64,000 nt of DNA from Cellulosimicrobium sp. ES-005 (GCF_040448685.1 NZ_CP159290.1:496001-560000); one strand, 5' to 3'. Counted from the first letter of the stretch, positions 39,795 to 51,087 are shown. The notes: generated from the letters alone by a model not told the origin. A program made the numbers and translations.

Positions 39795-41897
39795 ATGAAC
39801 ATCAAGAAGATTCTCAGTGGGCCGATCGTCTGGATCGTCCTGGGCCTCGTGATCCTGTGGATCGCGTTCGCGACGCTGTCGCGCCCGACCGTCCAGCGCA
39901 TCGACACGTCCCAGGGCCTCGAGCTGCTCTCGGGCGACACGGTCGAGCAGGCCCTCATCGTGGACGGCGACCAGCGCGTCCGGCTCACGCTGTCCAAGGA
40001 CTACGTCGTCGACGAGGGCACGGACACCGAGGAGAACAAGGGCAAGAACGTCGAGTTCTACTACGTCCAGCCGCAGGGCGAGGCCGTGGTCGACGCGGTC
40101 GTCGCGGCGGAGCCGAAGGACGGGTACAACTCCGAGGTCGCGCAGCCGTCGTTCTGGTCCTCGCTGCTCGGCCTGCTCATCCCGTTCCTCATCATCGGCG
40201 TGCTCTTCTGGTTCCTGCTCTCGCGCATGCAGGGCGGCGGCTCGCGCGTCATGGGCTTCGGCAAGTCGCGCGCCAAGCTCGTCTCCAAGGACACCCCACA
40301 GGTGACGTTCGCGGACGTCGCAGGCGCCGACGAGGCCGTCGAGGAGCTCCACGAGATCAAGGAGTTCCTCGCGGAGCCCGACAAGTTCCAGGCGGTCGGG
40401 GCCAAGATCCCCAAGGGCGTGCTGCTCTACGGCCCGCCCGGGACGGGCAAGACGCTGCTCGCGCGCGCCGTCGCCGGCGAGGCCGGCGTGCCGTTCTACT
40501 CGATCTCCGGCTCGGACTTCGTGGAGATGTTCGTGGGCGTCGGTGCGAGCCGCGTCCGCGACCTGTTCACCCAGGCCAAGGAGAACTCGCCCGCGATCAT
40601 CTTCGTCGACGAGATCGACGCCGTCGGCCGCCACCGCGGCGCCGGCATGGGCGGCGGTCACGACGAGCGCGAGCAGACGCTCAACCAGCTCCTCGTCGAG
40701 ATGGACGGCTTCGACGTCAAGACGAACGTCATCCTCATCGCGGCGACCAACCGCCCCGACATCCTCGACCCGGCGCTCCTGCGCCCGGGCCGGTTCGACC
40801 GCCAGGTCGCCGTCGAGGCGCCCGACCTCAAGGGCCGCGAGGCGATCCTCCGCGTCCACGCGCAGGGCAAGCCGATCGTCCCCGAGATCGACCTCGCCGC
40901 CGTCGCGCGCCGCACGCCGGGCTTCACCGGCGCCGACCTCGCGAACGTGCTCAACGAGGCCGCGCTCCTCACCGCGCGCAGCGGCGCCCAGCTCATCGAC
41001 GACCGCGCGCTCGACGAGGCGATCGACCGCGTCGTGGCCGGCCCGCAGAAGCGCACGCGCGTCATGAACGTCAAGGAGCAGAAGATCACGGCGTACCACG
41101 AGGGCGGCCACGCCCTCGTCGCCGCGGCGATGCGCTACACGGACCCCGTCACCAAGGTGACGATCCTGCCGCGCGGCCGTGCGCTCGGGTACACCATGGT
41201 CATGCCGACCGAGGACAAGTACTCCACGACGCGCAACGAGCTGCTCGACCAGCTCGCGTACGCCATGGGCGGGCGCGTCGCCGAGGAGCTCGTCTTCCAC
41301 GACCCGACGACGGGCGCCTCGAACGACATCGAGAAGGCCACGGCGATCGCGCGCAAGATGGTCACCGAGTACGGCATGAGCGAGCGCGTCGGCGCGATCA
41401 AGCTCGGCACGGGCTCGGGAGAGCCGTTCCTCGGCCGTGACATGGGCCACCAGCGCGACTACTCCGAGTCGGTCGCGGGCACGGTCGACCACGAGGTGCG
41501 CAAGCTCGTCGAGGCCGCGCACGACGAGGCGTGGGAGGTGCTCACGCAGTACCGCGACGTGCTCGACGCGCTCGTGCTCGAGCTCCTCGAGAAGGAGACG
41601 CTCAACCAGGCCGAGCTCGCGCGGGTGTTCTCGCCGGTCGAGAAGCGCGCGCCGCGCGACGTGTGGCTCTCGAGCGAGCAGCGCGCCGTCTCGCAGCGCG
41701 GGCCGGTCCTCACGGACGCCGAGAAGGCGGCGCAGAACGGCGCCCCGGTGATCCCGCAGGACGAGGCCGCGGCCGCGAACGACGAGCTGCCGCCCGAGCG
41801 CATCGGCGAGGTCCCGGCGGACAGCCCTCTCGACCGGGCGCTCGGCCGCGACGGCACCACCGACGTCACCGACGTGCGCGAGCCGGGGCAGGACTGA
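39795..41897 (+). CDS. ftsH: ATP-dependent zinc metalloprotease FtsH
   Basis: A 700-residue membrane-anchored AAA+ protease that degrades damaged membrane and regulatory proteins. Two membrane segments: residues 10-30 ([18 protein letters not shown]) and about 120-140. The AAA domain has Walker A GPPGTGKT (about residues 213-220), Walker [11 protein letters not shown] and the second region of homology [20 protein letters not shown]. The zinc site is HEGGH in [14 protein letters not shown] (about 435). The C-terminal 70 residues are acidic and probably disordered. Its stop overlaps the folE start (TGATG). Confidence 0.97.
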   Translation: MNIKKILSGPIVWIVLGLVILWIAFATLSRPTVQRIDTSQGLELLSGDTVEQALIVDGDQRVRLTLSKDYVVDEGTDTEENKGKNVEFYYVQPQGEAVVDAVVAAEPKDGYNSEVAQPSFWSSLLGLLIPFLIIGVLFWFLLSRMQGGGSRVMGFGKSRAKLVSKDTPQVTFADVAGADEAVEELHEIKEFLAEPDKFQAVGAKIPKGVLLYGPPGTGKTLLARAVAGEAGVPFYSISGSDFVEMFVGVGASRVRDLFTQAKENSPAIIFVDEIDAVGRHRGAGMGGGHDEREQTLNQLLVEMDGFDVKTNVILIAATNRPDILDPALLRPGRFDRQVAVEAPDLKGREAILRVHAQGKPIVPEIDLAAVARRTPGFTGADLANVLNEAALLTARSGAQLIDDRALDEAIDRVVAGPQKRTRVMNVKEQKITAYHEGGHALVAAAMRYTDPVTKVTILPRGRALGYTMVMPTEDKYSTTRNELLDQLAYAMGGRVAEELVFHDPTTGASNDIEKATAIARKMVTEYGMSERVGAIKLGTGSGEPFLGRDMGHQRDYSESVAGTVDHEVRKLVEAAHDEAWEVLTQYRDVLDALVLELLEKETLNQAELARVFSPVEKRAPRDVWLSSEQRAVSQRGPVLTDAEKAAQNGAPVIPQDEAAAANDELPPERIGEVPADSPLDRALGRDGTTDVTDVREPGQD

Positions 41898-42556
41898 TGG
41901 GGACCCCCACGGGCGCTCCCGCGGGCACCACCACGGGCGCGATCAACCGGGCCCGCTCGGCCGAGGACCTGCGTGCCCCCGCCGACGTGCCGCCGTACGA
42001 CCAGGAGCGGGCCGAGGCCGCCGTGCGCGAGCTGCTGCTCGCGGTGGGGGAGGACCCGGACCGCGAGGGCCTGCGGGACACCCCCGCCCGGGTGGCGCGC
42101 GCGTACCGCGAGATCTTCGCGGGCCTGCGCCAGGAGGCGGCGGACGTCCTCACGACGACCTTCGACCTCGGCCACGAGGAGATGGTGCTCGTCAAGGACA
42201 TCGAGGTGTACTCGACGTGCGAGCACCACCTCGTGCCGTTCCACGGCGTCGCGCACATCGGCTACATCCCCAACGTCGACGGGCGCATCACCGGCCTGTC
42301 GAAGCTCGCGCGTCTCGTCGAGGTATTCGCGCGCCGCCCGCAGGTCCAGGAGCGCCTCACGTCGCAGATCGCGGACGCGCTCGTGGAGCACCTGCAGCCG
42401 CGCGGCGCGATCGTCGTCGTCGAGTGCGAGCACCTGTGCATGTCGATGCGCGGCGTGCGCAAGCCGGGGTCGCGCACGGTGACGTCCGCGGTGCGCGGCC
42501 AGATGCGCGACGGCGCGACGCGGGCCGAGGCGATGAGCCTCATCCTGGGGCGCTAG
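41897..42556 (+). CDS. folE: GTP cyclohydrolase I
   Basis: First step of folate synthesis, GTP to dihydroneopterin triphosphate. The 219-residue enzyme has the zinc/active-site Cys-His in [13 protein letters not shown] and the second Cys in [14 protein letters not shown], plus the LQERL-like [20 protein letters not shown] segment. The N-terminal 30 residues are a variable extension. It shares one base with the ftsH stop and is 4 bp from folP. Confidence 0.96.
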   Translation: MGTPTGAPAGTTTGAINRARSAEDLRAPADVPPYDQERAEAAVRELLLAVGEDPDREGLRDTPARVARAYREIFAGLRQEAADVLTTTFDLGHEEMVLVKDIEVYSTCEHHLVPFHGVAHIGYIPNVDGRITGLSKLARLVEVFARRPQVQERLTSQIADALVEHLQPRGAIVVVECEHLCMSMRGVRKPGSRTVTSAVRGQMRDGATRAEAMSLILGR

Positions 42557-42560
42557 TCCC

Positions 42561-43505
42561 GTGGACCGCTTCGTGGTCGCCGGGCTCGAGGAGCTGGCCG
42601 ACGTGGGCCGCACGCTCGTCATGGGCGTCGTCAACGTCACGCCGGACTCGTTCTCCGACGGCGGGGAGTGGTACGAGCCCGACGCCGCGGTCGCGCACGG
42701 GCGCGAGCTGCTGGGCGAGGGCGCCGACGTCCTTGACGTGGGCGGCGAGTCGACCCGGCCCGGCGCCGGCCGCGTCCCCGTCGAGGCGGAGCTCGCGCGC
42801 GTGCTGCCCGTGATCTCCGCGCTCGCGGCGGAGGGCGCGGTCGTCAGCGTGGACACGACGCGCGCCGTGGTCGCCGAGCGCGCGGTCGCGGCGGGCGCGC
42901 GGATCATCAACGACGTCTCGGGCGGGCTCGCGGACCCGGCGATGGCCGACGTCGTCGCGCGCACGGGCGTCGCCTACGTCTGCATGCACTGGCGCGGGCA
43001 CGCGGACGTCATGGACGACCTCGAGGACTACGACGACGTCGTCACGGACGTGCGCGACGAGCTCGCCGCGCGCGTGGACGGGCTCCTCGCGGCGGGCGTG
43101 CGGCGCGACCAGGTCGTCCTCGACCCGGGCCTGGGGTTCTCGAAGGCCGGGTCGTCCAACTGGCCCCTGCTGGCCCGCCTCGGCGAGCTCGAGGAGCTCG
43201 GCCTGCCGGTGCTGGTCGGCGCGTCCCGCAAGCGGTTCCTGGGCCACCTCCTCGCACGGTCCGACGGGCAGCCCGTGCCGCCCCTGCTGCGCGACGACGC
43301 GACCGCCGCGATCACGACGCTCGCCGCCGCCGCGGGCGCGTGGTGCGTGCGGGTCCACGCCGTCCGGGCCTCGGCCGACGCCGTGCGCGTCGCGGCGGCA
43401 TGGTCCCGCGCAGGCGGGGCGGGGTGGGGCCCCCAGGACGGGAGCACGGGCGCGACCGACCGACCGAGGACCGGGAGCGACTCGACGGCGCGGCCCACGA
43501 CCTAG
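42561..43505 (+). CDS. folP: Dihydropteroate synthase
   Basis: Condenses dihydropterin pyrophosphate with p-aminobenzoate; the sulfonamide target. The 314-residue TIM barrel shows MGVVNVTPDSFSDGGEW (about residues 21-37), DVGGESTRPGAG, VSVDTTRA, INDVSGG and VLVGASRKRFLG. The final 45 residues are low-complexity Gly/Ser/Thr/Arg, beyond the usual end of the family. Confidence 0.95.
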   Translation: MDRFVVAGLEELADVGRTLVMGVVNVTPDSFSDGGEWYEPDAAVAHGRELLGEGADVLDVGGESTRPGAGRVPVEAELARVLPVISALAAEGAVVSVDTTRAVVAERAVAAGARIINDVSGGLADPAMADVVARTGVAYVCMHWRGHADVMDDLEDYDDVVTDVRDELAARVDGLLAAGVRRDQVVLDPGLGFSKAGSSNWPLLARLGELEELGLPVLVGASRKRFLGHLLARSDGQPVPPLLRDDATAAITTLAAAAGAWCVRVHAVRASADAVRVAAAWSRAGGAGWGPQDGSTGATDRPRTGSDSTARPTT

Positions 43506-43633
43506 CAGGATGGGCGACGGGCCCCGCGGCGCGGCCGGCCCGGCGCAGCACGACACACGCAACGAGACACGGTGCCGAGAGGTCCGTCCGCCCGACCGGC
43601 GGGTGGCGACGGAGCACCGGACGGGAGCACGAC

Positions 43634-46357
43634 GTGACCACAGCGTTCGCAGGAGCGGTCCTCGACGCGGACGGACGGCCGTTCGACCGGATCCGGCTCA
43701 CGGGCCTGAGCGCCACGGGGCACCACGGTGTCTTCGAGCACGAGAAGGCCGAGGGCCAGCTCTTCCGCGCCGACGTCGTGCTCCACCTCGACACGCGCGC
43801 CGCGGCGAGCGGGGACGACCTCGCCCAGACCGTGAGCTACGCGGGCGTCGCCGAGGACGTCGTGGCCGTGCTCGCGGGCTCGCCCGCCGACCTCGTGGAG
43901 ACGGTGGCCGAGCGCATCGCCGCGACGATCCTCACCCACGACGAGGTCGTGGCGGTCGACGTCGCCGTGCACAAGCCCCAGGCGCCGATCACGGTCCCGT
44001 TCGAGGACGTCGAGGTCGTCATCCGCCGTGACCGCGTCGTCGTGCCGGTCGTCGGGCCGCTCGCCCGCCGGTCCGAGCAGCACGGCCTGCGCGACGCGCA
44101 GCCCGTCGCGCCGATCCCCGTGGGCTCGGTCGCCCCGGCGCTCATCCACGGCGTCGGGGACGCCCCGGTCTCCGAGGACCGCGCCGAGCTGGCCCCCGCG
44201 CCCGACGTCATGCCCCCGAGCATCCCCCCGGGTACGACGCCGGTCCCCGACGTCCCGTCCCCCACGGCCGAGGACCTGCCCGAGCCGCCGTACGGGACCG
44301 CGCACGAGGCGGCGCACGAGCCGGGAGCGGGCGGACCGCTCCTCGACGACGCGTCCGACGCGACGCGGGAGGCGCCGATCGTGGACGCGCCGACGGCGCC
44401 GACCGGCGACGACTCGACGGCCGCGGCGCCCGCCGCGGCCGCACCGGAGGAGCCGACCTACGCCGCCCGGCCCGCCGAGGAGCAGAGCCCGGCGTCGTAC
44501 GACGCGCTGCTCGAGGCCGTCGCACCGCCGGCCGCGGTCGCGCCCGCCCCGGAGCCGATGCCGGGCGCGTCCGCCGCACCGGAGCCGACCCCGGCCGCCG
44601 CCGAGCCCGTCGCCCCGGCGAACCCGGCCGCCGACGCGGGTTCCGTGCCCCTGCCGGAGCGGGGCACGGAACCCGCGCCCGAGGCTGCTCCCGCTCCGTT
44701 CGACGAGCCCGCGCAGCACGCCGGTCAGCCCGAGCCCGCTGCGCCGACGTCCGCGCCGCTCGCCGCGGCCGCCGCACCGCTCGCCGCGGCCGCCGCGCCG
44801 CTCGCGGCGTCGCCCGACGCGGGCGCTCCGGTCGCGGCACCCGAGGAACCGGCTGCGCCGGGTCCGGCGGACGAGGCGCCGCCCGCCGAGCACGACCGCA
44901 TGGACGACGTCCCCGCCGGGTTCGTCGAGGTGGTGCTCGCCCTCGGAGCGAACCTCGGCGACGCGCAGCAGACCCTGCGCGACGCGATCACCGACCTCGA
45001 CCGGATCTCCGGGCTCGAGATCACGGAGGTCTCGCCGCTCGCGCGGACGGCCGCGGTGGGCGGCCCCGACCAGCCCGACTTCCTCAACATCGTCCTGCTC
45101 GCGCGCACGCGACTCTCGGCCCGTGACCTGCTGCACGCGTGCCAGGCCGTCGAGCACGCCCACGGCCGGGTACGCGACGAGCGCTGGGGGCCGCGCACCC
45201 TCGACGTCGACCTCGTCGTGTACGGCACGCTGACGGCCGTCGCCGACGACCTGGAGCTGCCGCACCCGCGCGCCCACGAGCGGGCGTTCGTGCTCGAGCC
45301 CTGGTCGCAGATCGACCCCGACGCCGTGCTGCCCGGTCTCGGCGGGGGACCGGTCGCCGCGCTCGCGGCGACCGCGCCCGACCGGGGCGGGATCCGGTGG
45401 CTCGCGCTCGACTGGCTGACCGACGCCGCGCCCGAGCCCACCGGGGCGGTCCCGGTCGCCACCGGGGGCTCCGACGCCCCCGCCCCGTCGGCCCCCGCGC
45501 CGGCAGAGCACGGGGTCGTCGACGACCCGTACCGGCAGCCGTCGGACGACGCCGCGACCGGACACCAGCACGCGCCCTCGACCTCGGGGCCGACGCCCGT
45601 CGGCGCGCAGGCGGCACCGGCGGACGGCCCCGCGCCGACCGGGCTCCCGCACCCGCCCGTCCCGCCGCAGACCCCGCAGCAGCCGCAGGCGCCGCACCCG
45701 GCGGTGCCCGAGCGTCCTGCGGCCCCGCAGCAGCCGCTGCCCCAGCGGCCCCCGACCCCGCAGCAGCAGCTGCCCGCTCAGCCGGTGCCGCCGCAGGAGC
45801 CCCTCGCCCCGGGCGCGGCGCTCCCCGTCGCCCCGCCGCAGGCCGCGGTCCCGCTGCAGGCGACCGCCCCGTCGGAGGCGCCCGTGGTCCGGCCCGTCTT
45901 CGCCCCGGTCTCCGAGGGCGTGGTGCCCCCCGCCGAGGGGCCGTCCACGACGGTCGTCCCGGACGGGTCGTTCGGGACGCAGCAGGACGGGGCGGGCGTC
46001 GCGCCGTTCCCCGGGCCGTCGCACCGTCCGGCGACGCTGCCCGACCCGGAGCCCCCGGCGCAGGACGCGGTCCGGCCCGCGGAGCACGGCGCCTCGGCGT
46101 TCACCTCCTTCGCGCCGGTCCACCCGGCGGCGCCGCCGGTCGCGGCACCGCACGCGCCGGCCCCCGCGGGCCCGGCGGACGCCGTCGACGACGGCATGAT
46201 CCGGTCGGTGCCGTTCGCCCCGGTCCAGCCGCCCGTCCACTCGCCGAACCAGGCGTCGGCCCCCGGGCCGCTCGCCGACGCGTCGCTGCCCCCGGCGACC
46301 GACCCGTGGCCGCCGTTCGGTCCGGTCTCGGGCGCCGCGCACGACGCCCAGCGCTGA
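43634..46357 (+). CDS. folK: FolB-FolK fusion with very long disordered linker and tail
   Basis: A 907-residue bifunctional folate enzyme. Residues 15-135 are dihydroneopterin aldolase (FolB: IRLTGLSATGHHGVFEHEKA, later AVDVAVHKPQAPI). Residues about 433-580 are the pyrophosphokinase (FolK: VEVVLALGANLGD, WGPRTLDVDLVVYG, LPHPRAHERAFVLEPW). Between them is a linker of about 300 residues rich in Ala/Pro/Glu with two APLAAAA units. A tail of about 320 residues, Pro/Gln/Ala-rich, follows FolK. Stand-alone enzymes need about 120 and 160-170 residues, so most of the protein is probably disordered. GTG 43634 follows gggagc. Its stop overlaps the next ATG. Confidence 0.9.
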   Translation: MTTAFAGAVLDADGRPFDRIRLTGLSATGHHGVFEHEKAEGQLFRADVVLHLDTRAAASGDDLAQTVSYAGVAEDVVAVLAGSPADLVETVAERIAATILTHDEVVAVDVAVHKPQAPITVPFEDVEVVIRRDRVVVPVVGPLARRSEQHGLRDAQPVAPIPVGSVAPALIHGVGDAPVSEDRAELAPAPDVMPPSIPPGTTPVPDVPSPTAEDLPEPPYGTAHEAAHEPGAGGPLLDDASDATREAPIVDAPTAPTGDDSTAAAPAAAAPEEPTYAARPAEEQSPASYDALLEAVAPPAAVAPAPEPMPGASAAPEPTPAAAEPVAPANPAADAGSVPLPERGTEPAPEAAPAPFDEPAQHAGQPEPAAPTSAPLAAAAAPLAAAAAPLAASPDAGAPVAAPEEPAAPGPADEAPPAEHDRMDDVPAGFVEVVLALGANLGDAQQTLRDAITDLDRISGLEITEVSPLARTAAVGGPDQPDFLNIVLLARTRLSARDLLHACQAVEHAHGRVRDERWGPRTLDVDLVVYGTLTAVADDLELPHPRAHERAFVLEPWSQIDPDAVLPGLGGGPVAALAATAPDRGGIRWLALDWLTDAAPEPTGAVPVATGGSDAPAPSAPAPAEHGVVDDPYRQPSDDAATGHQHAPSTSGPTPVGAQAAPADGPAPTGLPHPPVPPQTPQQPQAPHPAVPERPAAPQQPLPQRPPTPQQQLPAQPVPPQEPLAPGAALPVAPPQAAVPLQATAPSEAPVVRPVFAPVSEGVVPPAEGPSTTVVPDGSFGTQQDGAGVAPFPGPSHRPATLPDPEPPAQDAVRPAEHGASAFTSFAPVHPAAPPVAAPHAPAPAGPADAVDDGMIRSVPFAPVQPPVHSPNQASAPGPLADASLPPATDPWPPFGPVSGAAHDAQR

Positions 46358-46866
46358 TGCGGCGCACCTCGGTCCGCACCCTCCTGCTCGTGGCGGTCGC
46401 CACGGCGGTCGTGGGCTGGTTCGTCGTACGGCTCCTCCAGGGCCGCGGCACGCACCTGCCGGCGGTGCCGTGGATCGTGGACGTCGCGGTCGTCGCGCTC
46501 GCGGGGGCGGTGTTCTGGGCCGGGTGGACCGTCCGCGCCTACCAGCGGGGCAAGCGGCCCTCGCTCGACGCGATCCGCGCGGCTCGCACGTTCGTGCTGG
46601 CCAAGGCCGCCGCGCTCACGGGCGCGCTGCTCGCGGGCTGGTACGGCGCGCAGGTGCTCGTGACCCTGCCCGACCTCTCGATCGAGGCGCAGCGCGACCG
46701 CGCGGTGGCGGCGGGCGTCGCGGTCGCGTGCGCGGTGCTGCTCGCCGTGGTGGGGCTCGTGGCGGAGCGGTTCTGCCAGCTCCCGCCCGACGACCGCGGC
46801 GAGGGCCGCGAGGGCTCGACGACGCGCGAGGACCCGGAGACGCCGGGCGCGAGCACGCCCGCCTGA
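46357..46866 (+). CDS. DUF3180 membrane protein
   Basis: A 169-residue protein with four hydrophobic segments (about residues 8-25, 38-55, 80-105, 118-140) and a polar acidic C-terminus. It matches the actinobacterial DUF3180 family, commonly encoded right after folK, with unknown role. The ATG overlaps the folB-folK stop (TGATG). Confidence 0.82.
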   Translation: MRRTSVRTLLLVAVATAVVGWFVVRLLQGRGTHLPAVPWIVDVAVVALAGAVFWAGWTVRAYQRGKRPSLDAIRAARTFVLAKAAALTGALLAGWYGAQVLVTLPDLSIEAQRDRAVAAGVAVACAVLLAVVGLVAERFCQLPPDDRGEGREGSTTREDPETPGASTPA

Positions 46867-46938
46867 CGCCGCGGCGCGTGGGCGTGACGCACGACACGTG
46901 ACCCGGGGCGCACCGGGACGGGATGGGAGAATCGACGC

Positions 46939-47457
46939 ATGACCGACCCTGCACGGGGCACCGATCCCCGCGGCACCGGCCCCTTCGACCCGCCCGGCGT
47001 CGAGTGGACGCGCGTGTCGCCCCGGCTGATCACCGCGCGCCTGCTGTCGGTCGGCATCACGCTCGCGGTGCCGGCCGTCGCGGCGGTCGTGCTGGCGATC
47101 CTCTTCCCGCACTGGTGGCAGTGGCTCGTGCTCGGGGTGCTCGTGCTCCTCGGGCTGTGGGCGCTCGTGCTCGTCCCGCGCCAGGTGCGCGCGATCGGGT
47201 ACGCCGAGCGCGACGACGACCTGCTGATCCGCCACGGCATCATGTTCCGCCAGCTCGTGGTCGTGCCGTACGGCCGCATGCAGTACGTCGACGTGCAGGC
47301 CGGGCCGCTCGCGCGCAAGCTCGGCATCGCGCAGGTGCAGCTCCACACGGCGTCGGCGTCGACCGACGCGACGATCGACGGTCTCGAGCCCGCCGAGGCG
47401 GAGCGCCTGCGCGACCGTCTCGCGTCGCGCGGCGAGGCGAGGCTGGCGGGCCTGTGA
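46939..47457 (+). CDS. PH-domain membrane protein (YdbS-like)
   Basis: A 172-residue protein with two membrane helices (about residues 34-75) followed by a bacterial PH domain of the bPH2 type, with VRAIGYAERDDDLLIRHGIM and VVVPYGRMQYVDVQAGPLAR. Paired with the larger YdbT-like protein that overlaps it by 4 bp. GAGAAT lies 6 bp before the ATG, suggesting that a new leaderless transcript begins here. Function unknown; in other bacteria the pair affects envelope traits. Confidence 0.82.
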   Translation: MTDPARGTDPRGTGPFDPPGVEWTRVSPRLITARLLSVGITLAVPAVAAVVLAILFPHWWQWLVLGVLVLLGLWALVLVPRQVRAIGYAERDDDLLIRHGIMFRQLVVVPYGRMQYVDVQAGPLARKLGIAQVQLHTASASTDATIDGLEPAEAERLRDRLASRGEARLAGL

Positions 47458-49070
47458 GCGAAGCACCGGCCACCGACGACCTCGTGTGGCACCGGGTGCA
47501 CCCGGTCACCCCGCTCGTGCGCGGCTGGACGGTCATCGCGGTGCTGCTCGTCGTCGTCGGGCAGCAGACGCTCAACGGCCTGCCGGAGGGCGAGAACCTC
47601 CTCGAGGGGAACCGCTGGTGGATGATCCTCCTCGGCATCCTCGTGGTCGGGCTCGTGGGACTGGGGTACTCGGCGCTCGCGTGGCGCATGACGAGCTACG
47701 CGGTCGACGACGAGTCCGTGCACCTGCGCACGGGCGTGCTGTTCCGGCAGCAGCGCAAGGCGCGGCTGGACCGGCTCCAGGCGGTCGACGTCGTGCAGCC
47801 GCTCCTCGCGCGCTTCTTCGGCCTCGCGGAGCTCAAGCTCGAGGTCGCCGGGGGCGCGGACTCGGGCGTGAAGCTCGGCTTCCTCAAGGAGGTGGAGGCC
47901 AACCGGCTGCGCAACGACCTGCTCGCGCGCGCCGCCGGACTGCGGGTCGCGCGCGAGCGCCCGGTCGGCGTCCCGACGGCGGATGCCACCGGGACGGAGG
48001 GGACCGTCGCTGGCCCGCCCGGCGCGACGCCCGACGCCGGGGCGGACGCACCCGGGCCGGTGGCCGACGGGCTCCTGGTCGCCCCCGAGGCGCCCGAGCA
48101 GCCGGTCACCGCGGTCGGGCCGGGGCGGCTCGTCGCCTCGCTCGTGCGGTCGGGCGCGACGGTCGGCCTCGTCCTCGGTGTCCTGGGGATCGCCGGGGTC
48201 GTCGTCGGCACGCGCGAGATCGGGATCCTGTTCAGCGCCCTGCCCGCGGTCCTCGGGTTCGGCGGCTTCCTGTTCTCCCGGTTCTCGGGCGAGTTCGGCT
48301 TCCGCTCGGCGATCTCGCCCGACGGCATCCGGCTGCGGCACGGCCTCCTGGAGACCCGGTCCCAGACGATCCCGCCCGGGCGCGTCCAGGCCGTGCGGCT
48401 GCGGCAGGGCCCGTTCTGGCGCGGGCCGGACTGGTGGCGGGTCGACGTCAACGTCGCGGGCTACGGCGTGAGCTCCGACGGCTCGGACACGACGAGCGTG
48501 CTGCTGCCCGTCGGGACGCGCGACGAGGCGCTCGCCGCGCTGTGGCTCGTGCTGCCCGACCTCGGCACGTCCGACCCGCGCGCGCTCCTCGACGAGGGCC
48601 TGTCCGGCCTCGACGCGGGCGAGCACTTCACGGTGACCCCGCGGCGCGCGCGCCTGCTCGACCTCGTGTCGTGGCGGCGCAACGGCTTCGCCGTGACCGA
48701 CCGCGCGCTCGTGCTGCGCGGCGGGCGGGTGTTCCGCAGCCTCGTCGTCGTACCGCACGAGCGCACGCAGTCGCTCGGGCTCGAGCAGGGCCCGCTGCAG
48801 CGCCGCTTCGACGTCGCGACGTTCGCGGTGCACTCCACGCCCGGCCCGGTCTCGCCGAAGGTCTGGCATCTCGACGCGGGCGACGCCGCGCGCCTCCTCG
48901 ACACCCAGGCCGAGCGCGCCCGCGAGGCCCGCGCGCACGCCGGCCCGGAGCTGTGGATGCGTCGCGACGACGTCCCGCTGGTACCCGCGTCCGCACCGGC
49001 CGCCGAGTCGCCTCCCGCCCCCGGTGCGGCACCCGACGACCGTCCGGCCGCCGACGGGGAGCAGCCGTGA
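47454..49070 (+). CDS. PH-domain membrane protein (YdbT-like)
   Basis: A 538-residue membrane protein with repeated bPH2 modules: [20 protein letters not shown] (about residue 80), [20 protein letters not shown] (about 285) and [20 protein letters not shown] (about 410). Two pairs of helices (about residues 22-75 and 225-275) sit between. A Pro/Ala-rich insert is at 175-220. It acts with the preceding small partner; GTGA overlaps on both sides couple translation. Confidence 0.82.
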   Translation: MSEAPATDDLVWHRVHPVTPLVRGWTVIAVLLVVVGQQTLNGLPEGENLLEGNRWWMILLGILVVGLVGLGYSALAWRMTSYAVDDESVHLRTGVLFRQQRKARLDRLQAVDVVQPLLARFFGLAELKLEVAGGADSGVKLGFLKEVEANRLRNDLLARAAGLRVARERPVGVPTADATGTEGTVAGPPGATPDAGADAPGPVADGLLVAPEAPEQPVTAVGPGRLVASLVRSGATVGLVLGVLGIAGVVVGTREIGILFSALPAVLGFGGFLFSRFSGEFGFRSAISPDGIRLRHGLLETRSQTIPPGRVQAVRLRQGPFWRGPDWWRVDVNVAGYGVSSDGSDTTSVLLPVGTRDEALAALWLVLPDLGTSDPRALLDEGLSGLDAGEHFTVTPRRARLLDLVSWRRNGFAVTDRALVLRGGRVFRSLVVVPHERTQSLGLEQGPLQRRFDVATFAVHSTPGPVSPKVWHLDAGDAARLLDTQAERAREARAHAGPELWMRRDDVPLVPASAPAAESPPAPGAAPDDRPAADGEQP

Positions 49071-50074
49071 GCGCGGCGGCGTCACGGCCCGGACGCCTCG
49101 GCGTGGGCGTCGTGGGGGCGGGCCGGGTCGGGGCGGTGCTCGGGAGCGCGCTGCGCGCCACCGGCCACGCGGTCGTCGGCGCGAGCGGCGTGTCCGACGC
49201 CTCGCGCGAGCGGATCGAGACCCTCCTGCCCGGCGTGCCGGTGCTGGAGGTCCCGCAGGTCGTGGAGCGCGCGGAGCTCGTGCTCCTCGCCGTGCCCGAC
49301 GACGCGCTGGGCGACATGGTCCGCGGCCTCGCCGACGTGGGGGCCTGGCAGCCGGGGCAGATCGTGGTGCACACGTCCGGTCGCTACGGGACCTCGGTGC
49401 TCGACCCGGCCCGCGCCGCAGGGGCGATCCCGCTCGCCCTGCACCCGGCCATGACCTTCACCGGCACGTCGCTCGACCTCGCGCGGCTCGAGGGCACGAC
49501 GTTCGCCGTCACCGCGCCGGGGCCGGTCCTGCCGATCGGGCAGGCGCTCGTCGTCGAGCTCGGCGGGGAGCCCGTCGTCGTGGCGGAGGAGTCCCGCGGC
49601 CTCTACCACGCGGCCCTCGCGCACGGGGCGAACCACCTCGTCGTCCTCGTCGCCCAGGCGGCGCAGGCGCTGGAGGCCGCGGGCGTCGACCGGCCGGGGC
49701 GCGCGCTCGCCCCGCTGCTCGCCGCCGCGCTCGACGGCGCGACCCGCGGCGCCGACGCGGGCGCCGAGTCGGGGACCGGGTCGGGCGCCGGCGCTCTCCT
49801 CGGCCTCACCGGTCCCGTGGTGCGCGGCGACGTCGGCACCGTCCGCGAGCACCTGGCCGCCCTCGACGCGCTCGCGGCGACGAGCGACGCGGCCGACGTG
49901 CCGCCGTCGTACCGGGCGCTGAGCCGCGCCGCGACCCACCGCGCGCTCGCGGGCGGTCGCCTCGACGAGCGGACGGCCCGCGCGCTGCTCGACGCGCTCG
50001 GCGCGGACCCCGACGAGCCCGCCGCCCCCTCCGACCCCGAGGGTGCGCGGCACGACGACGAAGGAACGGCATGA
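49067..50074 (+). CDS. Rossmann-fold/DUF2520 protein
   Basis: A 335-residue protein. The N-terminal NAD(P)-binding fold opens [19 protein letters not shown] (about residues 10-28), then [15 protein letters not shown] and [13 protein letters not shown]. The C-terminal DUF2520 helical domain has [20 protein letters not shown] and [16 protein letters not shown]. It resembles a ketopantoate/prephenate-type dehydrogenase and is regularly found beside panC, which suggests a role in pantothenate metabolism, not proven. Overlaps both neighbours by 4 bp. Confidence 0.85.
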   Translation: MSAAASRPGRLGVGVVGAGRVGAVLGSALRATGHAVVGASGVSDASRERIETLLPGVPVLEVPQVVERAELVLLAVPDDALGDMVRGLADVGAWQPGQIVVHTSGRYGTSVLDPARAAGAIPLALHPAMTFTGTSLDLARLEGTTFAVTAPGPVLPIGQALVVELGGEPVVVAEESRGLYHAALAHGANHLVVLVAQAAQALEAAGVDRPGRALAPLLAAALDGATRGADAGAESGTGSGAGALLGLTGPVVRGDVGTVREHLAALDALAATSDAADVPPSYRALSRAATHRALAGGRLDERTARALLDALGADPDEPAAPSDPEGARHDDEGTA

Positions 50075-51087
50075 CCACCACCCCCCGCCCGGACGCCTCG
50101 GCCGCCTCGGCCGACGTCTCGACCGCGACCCCGCGCGTCGTCGCGACCCGTGCCGACCTCCGCGCGACGCTCGACGCCTGGTCCGCCGAGCACCCGGGCG
50201 CGCGCCGCGCCGTCGTCATGACGATGGGCGCGCTGCACGCCGGGCACCTCGAGCTCGTGCGGCGGGCGCGGGCCGAGGTCGGGCCGCACGGCCAGGTCGT
50301 GGTCACCGACTTCGTCAACCCGCTCCAGTTCGGGCCGGGCGAGGACTTCGAGCGCTACCCGCGCGACGTCGCGGCGGACGTCGCGCTCCTCGCGGCCGCC
50401 GGAGCCGACGTCGCGGTGGACGTCGTCTTCGCCCCGACCGTCGAGGAGCTGTACCCGGACCTCGGGTCGACGGGCGGCACCGGCCCGATCGTCCGGGTCA
50501 CCTCGGGCCGGATCGGCACCGTGCTGGAGGGCGCGTCGCGACCCGGCCACTTCGACGGCGTGCTCACGGTCGTCCTCAAGCTGCTCCACCTCGTGCGCCC
50601 GGACGTCGCGGTGTTCGGGGCCAAGGACGCGCAGCAGCTCCTCGCGGTGCGGCGCCTGGTCGCCGACCTCGACCTCGACGTGGAGATCCTCGCGGTGCCC
50701 ACCGTGCGCGAGGCGGACGGCCTCGCGCGCTCGTCGCGCAACGCCTACCTGTCGCCCGCCGAGCGGGACCGGGCGCTCGCGCTGAGCCGCGCGCTGCAGG
50801 CCGGGCAGGGCGCCGCGGCGGCGGGCGCCGACGCCGGGAGCGTCCTCGCCGCGGCGCGGGGAATCCTGGACGCCGCCGACGGCGTTGACCTGGATTACGT
50901 GGTGCTCGTCGATCCCGCTACCGTGGAGGACCTGGCGCCCGGCGCCGTCGGCCCCGGGCTCCTCCTGGTCGCGGCACGCGTGGGCACCACCCGTCTCATC
51001 GACAACGCGGCCGTCGAGATCGCGCCGCCCGCGACCCGGGCCGCCGACCCCGCCGGCCGTGCCCCCGCACCTGGAGGTACCGCGTGA
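50071..51087 (+). CDS. panC: Pantothenate synthetase
   Basis: Joins pantoate and beta-alanine using ATP. The 338-residue enzyme has the HIGH-like motif [15 protein letters not shown] (about residues 51-65), [38 protein letters not shown] and the KMSKS-like [12 protein letters not shown]. The first 24 residues and the last 25 are disordered extensions. Overlaps DUF2520 (ATGA) and panD (GTGA). Confidence 0.95.
   Translation: MTTTPRPDASAASADVSTATPRVVATRADLRATLDAWSAEHPGARRAVVMTMGALHAGHLELVRRARAEVGPHGQVVVTDFVNPLQFGPGEDFERYPRDVAADVALLAAAGADVAVDVVFAPTVEELYPDLGSTGGTGPIVRVTSGRIGTVLEGASRPGHFDGVLTVVLKLLHLVRPDVAVFGAKDAQQLLAVRRLVADLDLDVEILAVPTVREADGLARSSRNAYLSPAERDRALALSRALQAGQGAAAAGADAGSVLAAARGILDAADGVDLDYVVLVDPATVEDLAPGAVGPGLLLVAARVGTTRLIDNAAVEIAPPATRAADPAGRAPAPGGTA

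Noticed and set aside
39720-41522. 600-codon ORF antisense to ftsH
   Set aside because: Shadow composition (Arg/Glu/Val/Leu repeats), no domain, lies fully opposite a conserved gene.
43502-46342. 946-codon ORF antisense to folB-folK
   Set aside because: Arg/Gly-rich mirror of the low-complexity gene, no start signal or domain.
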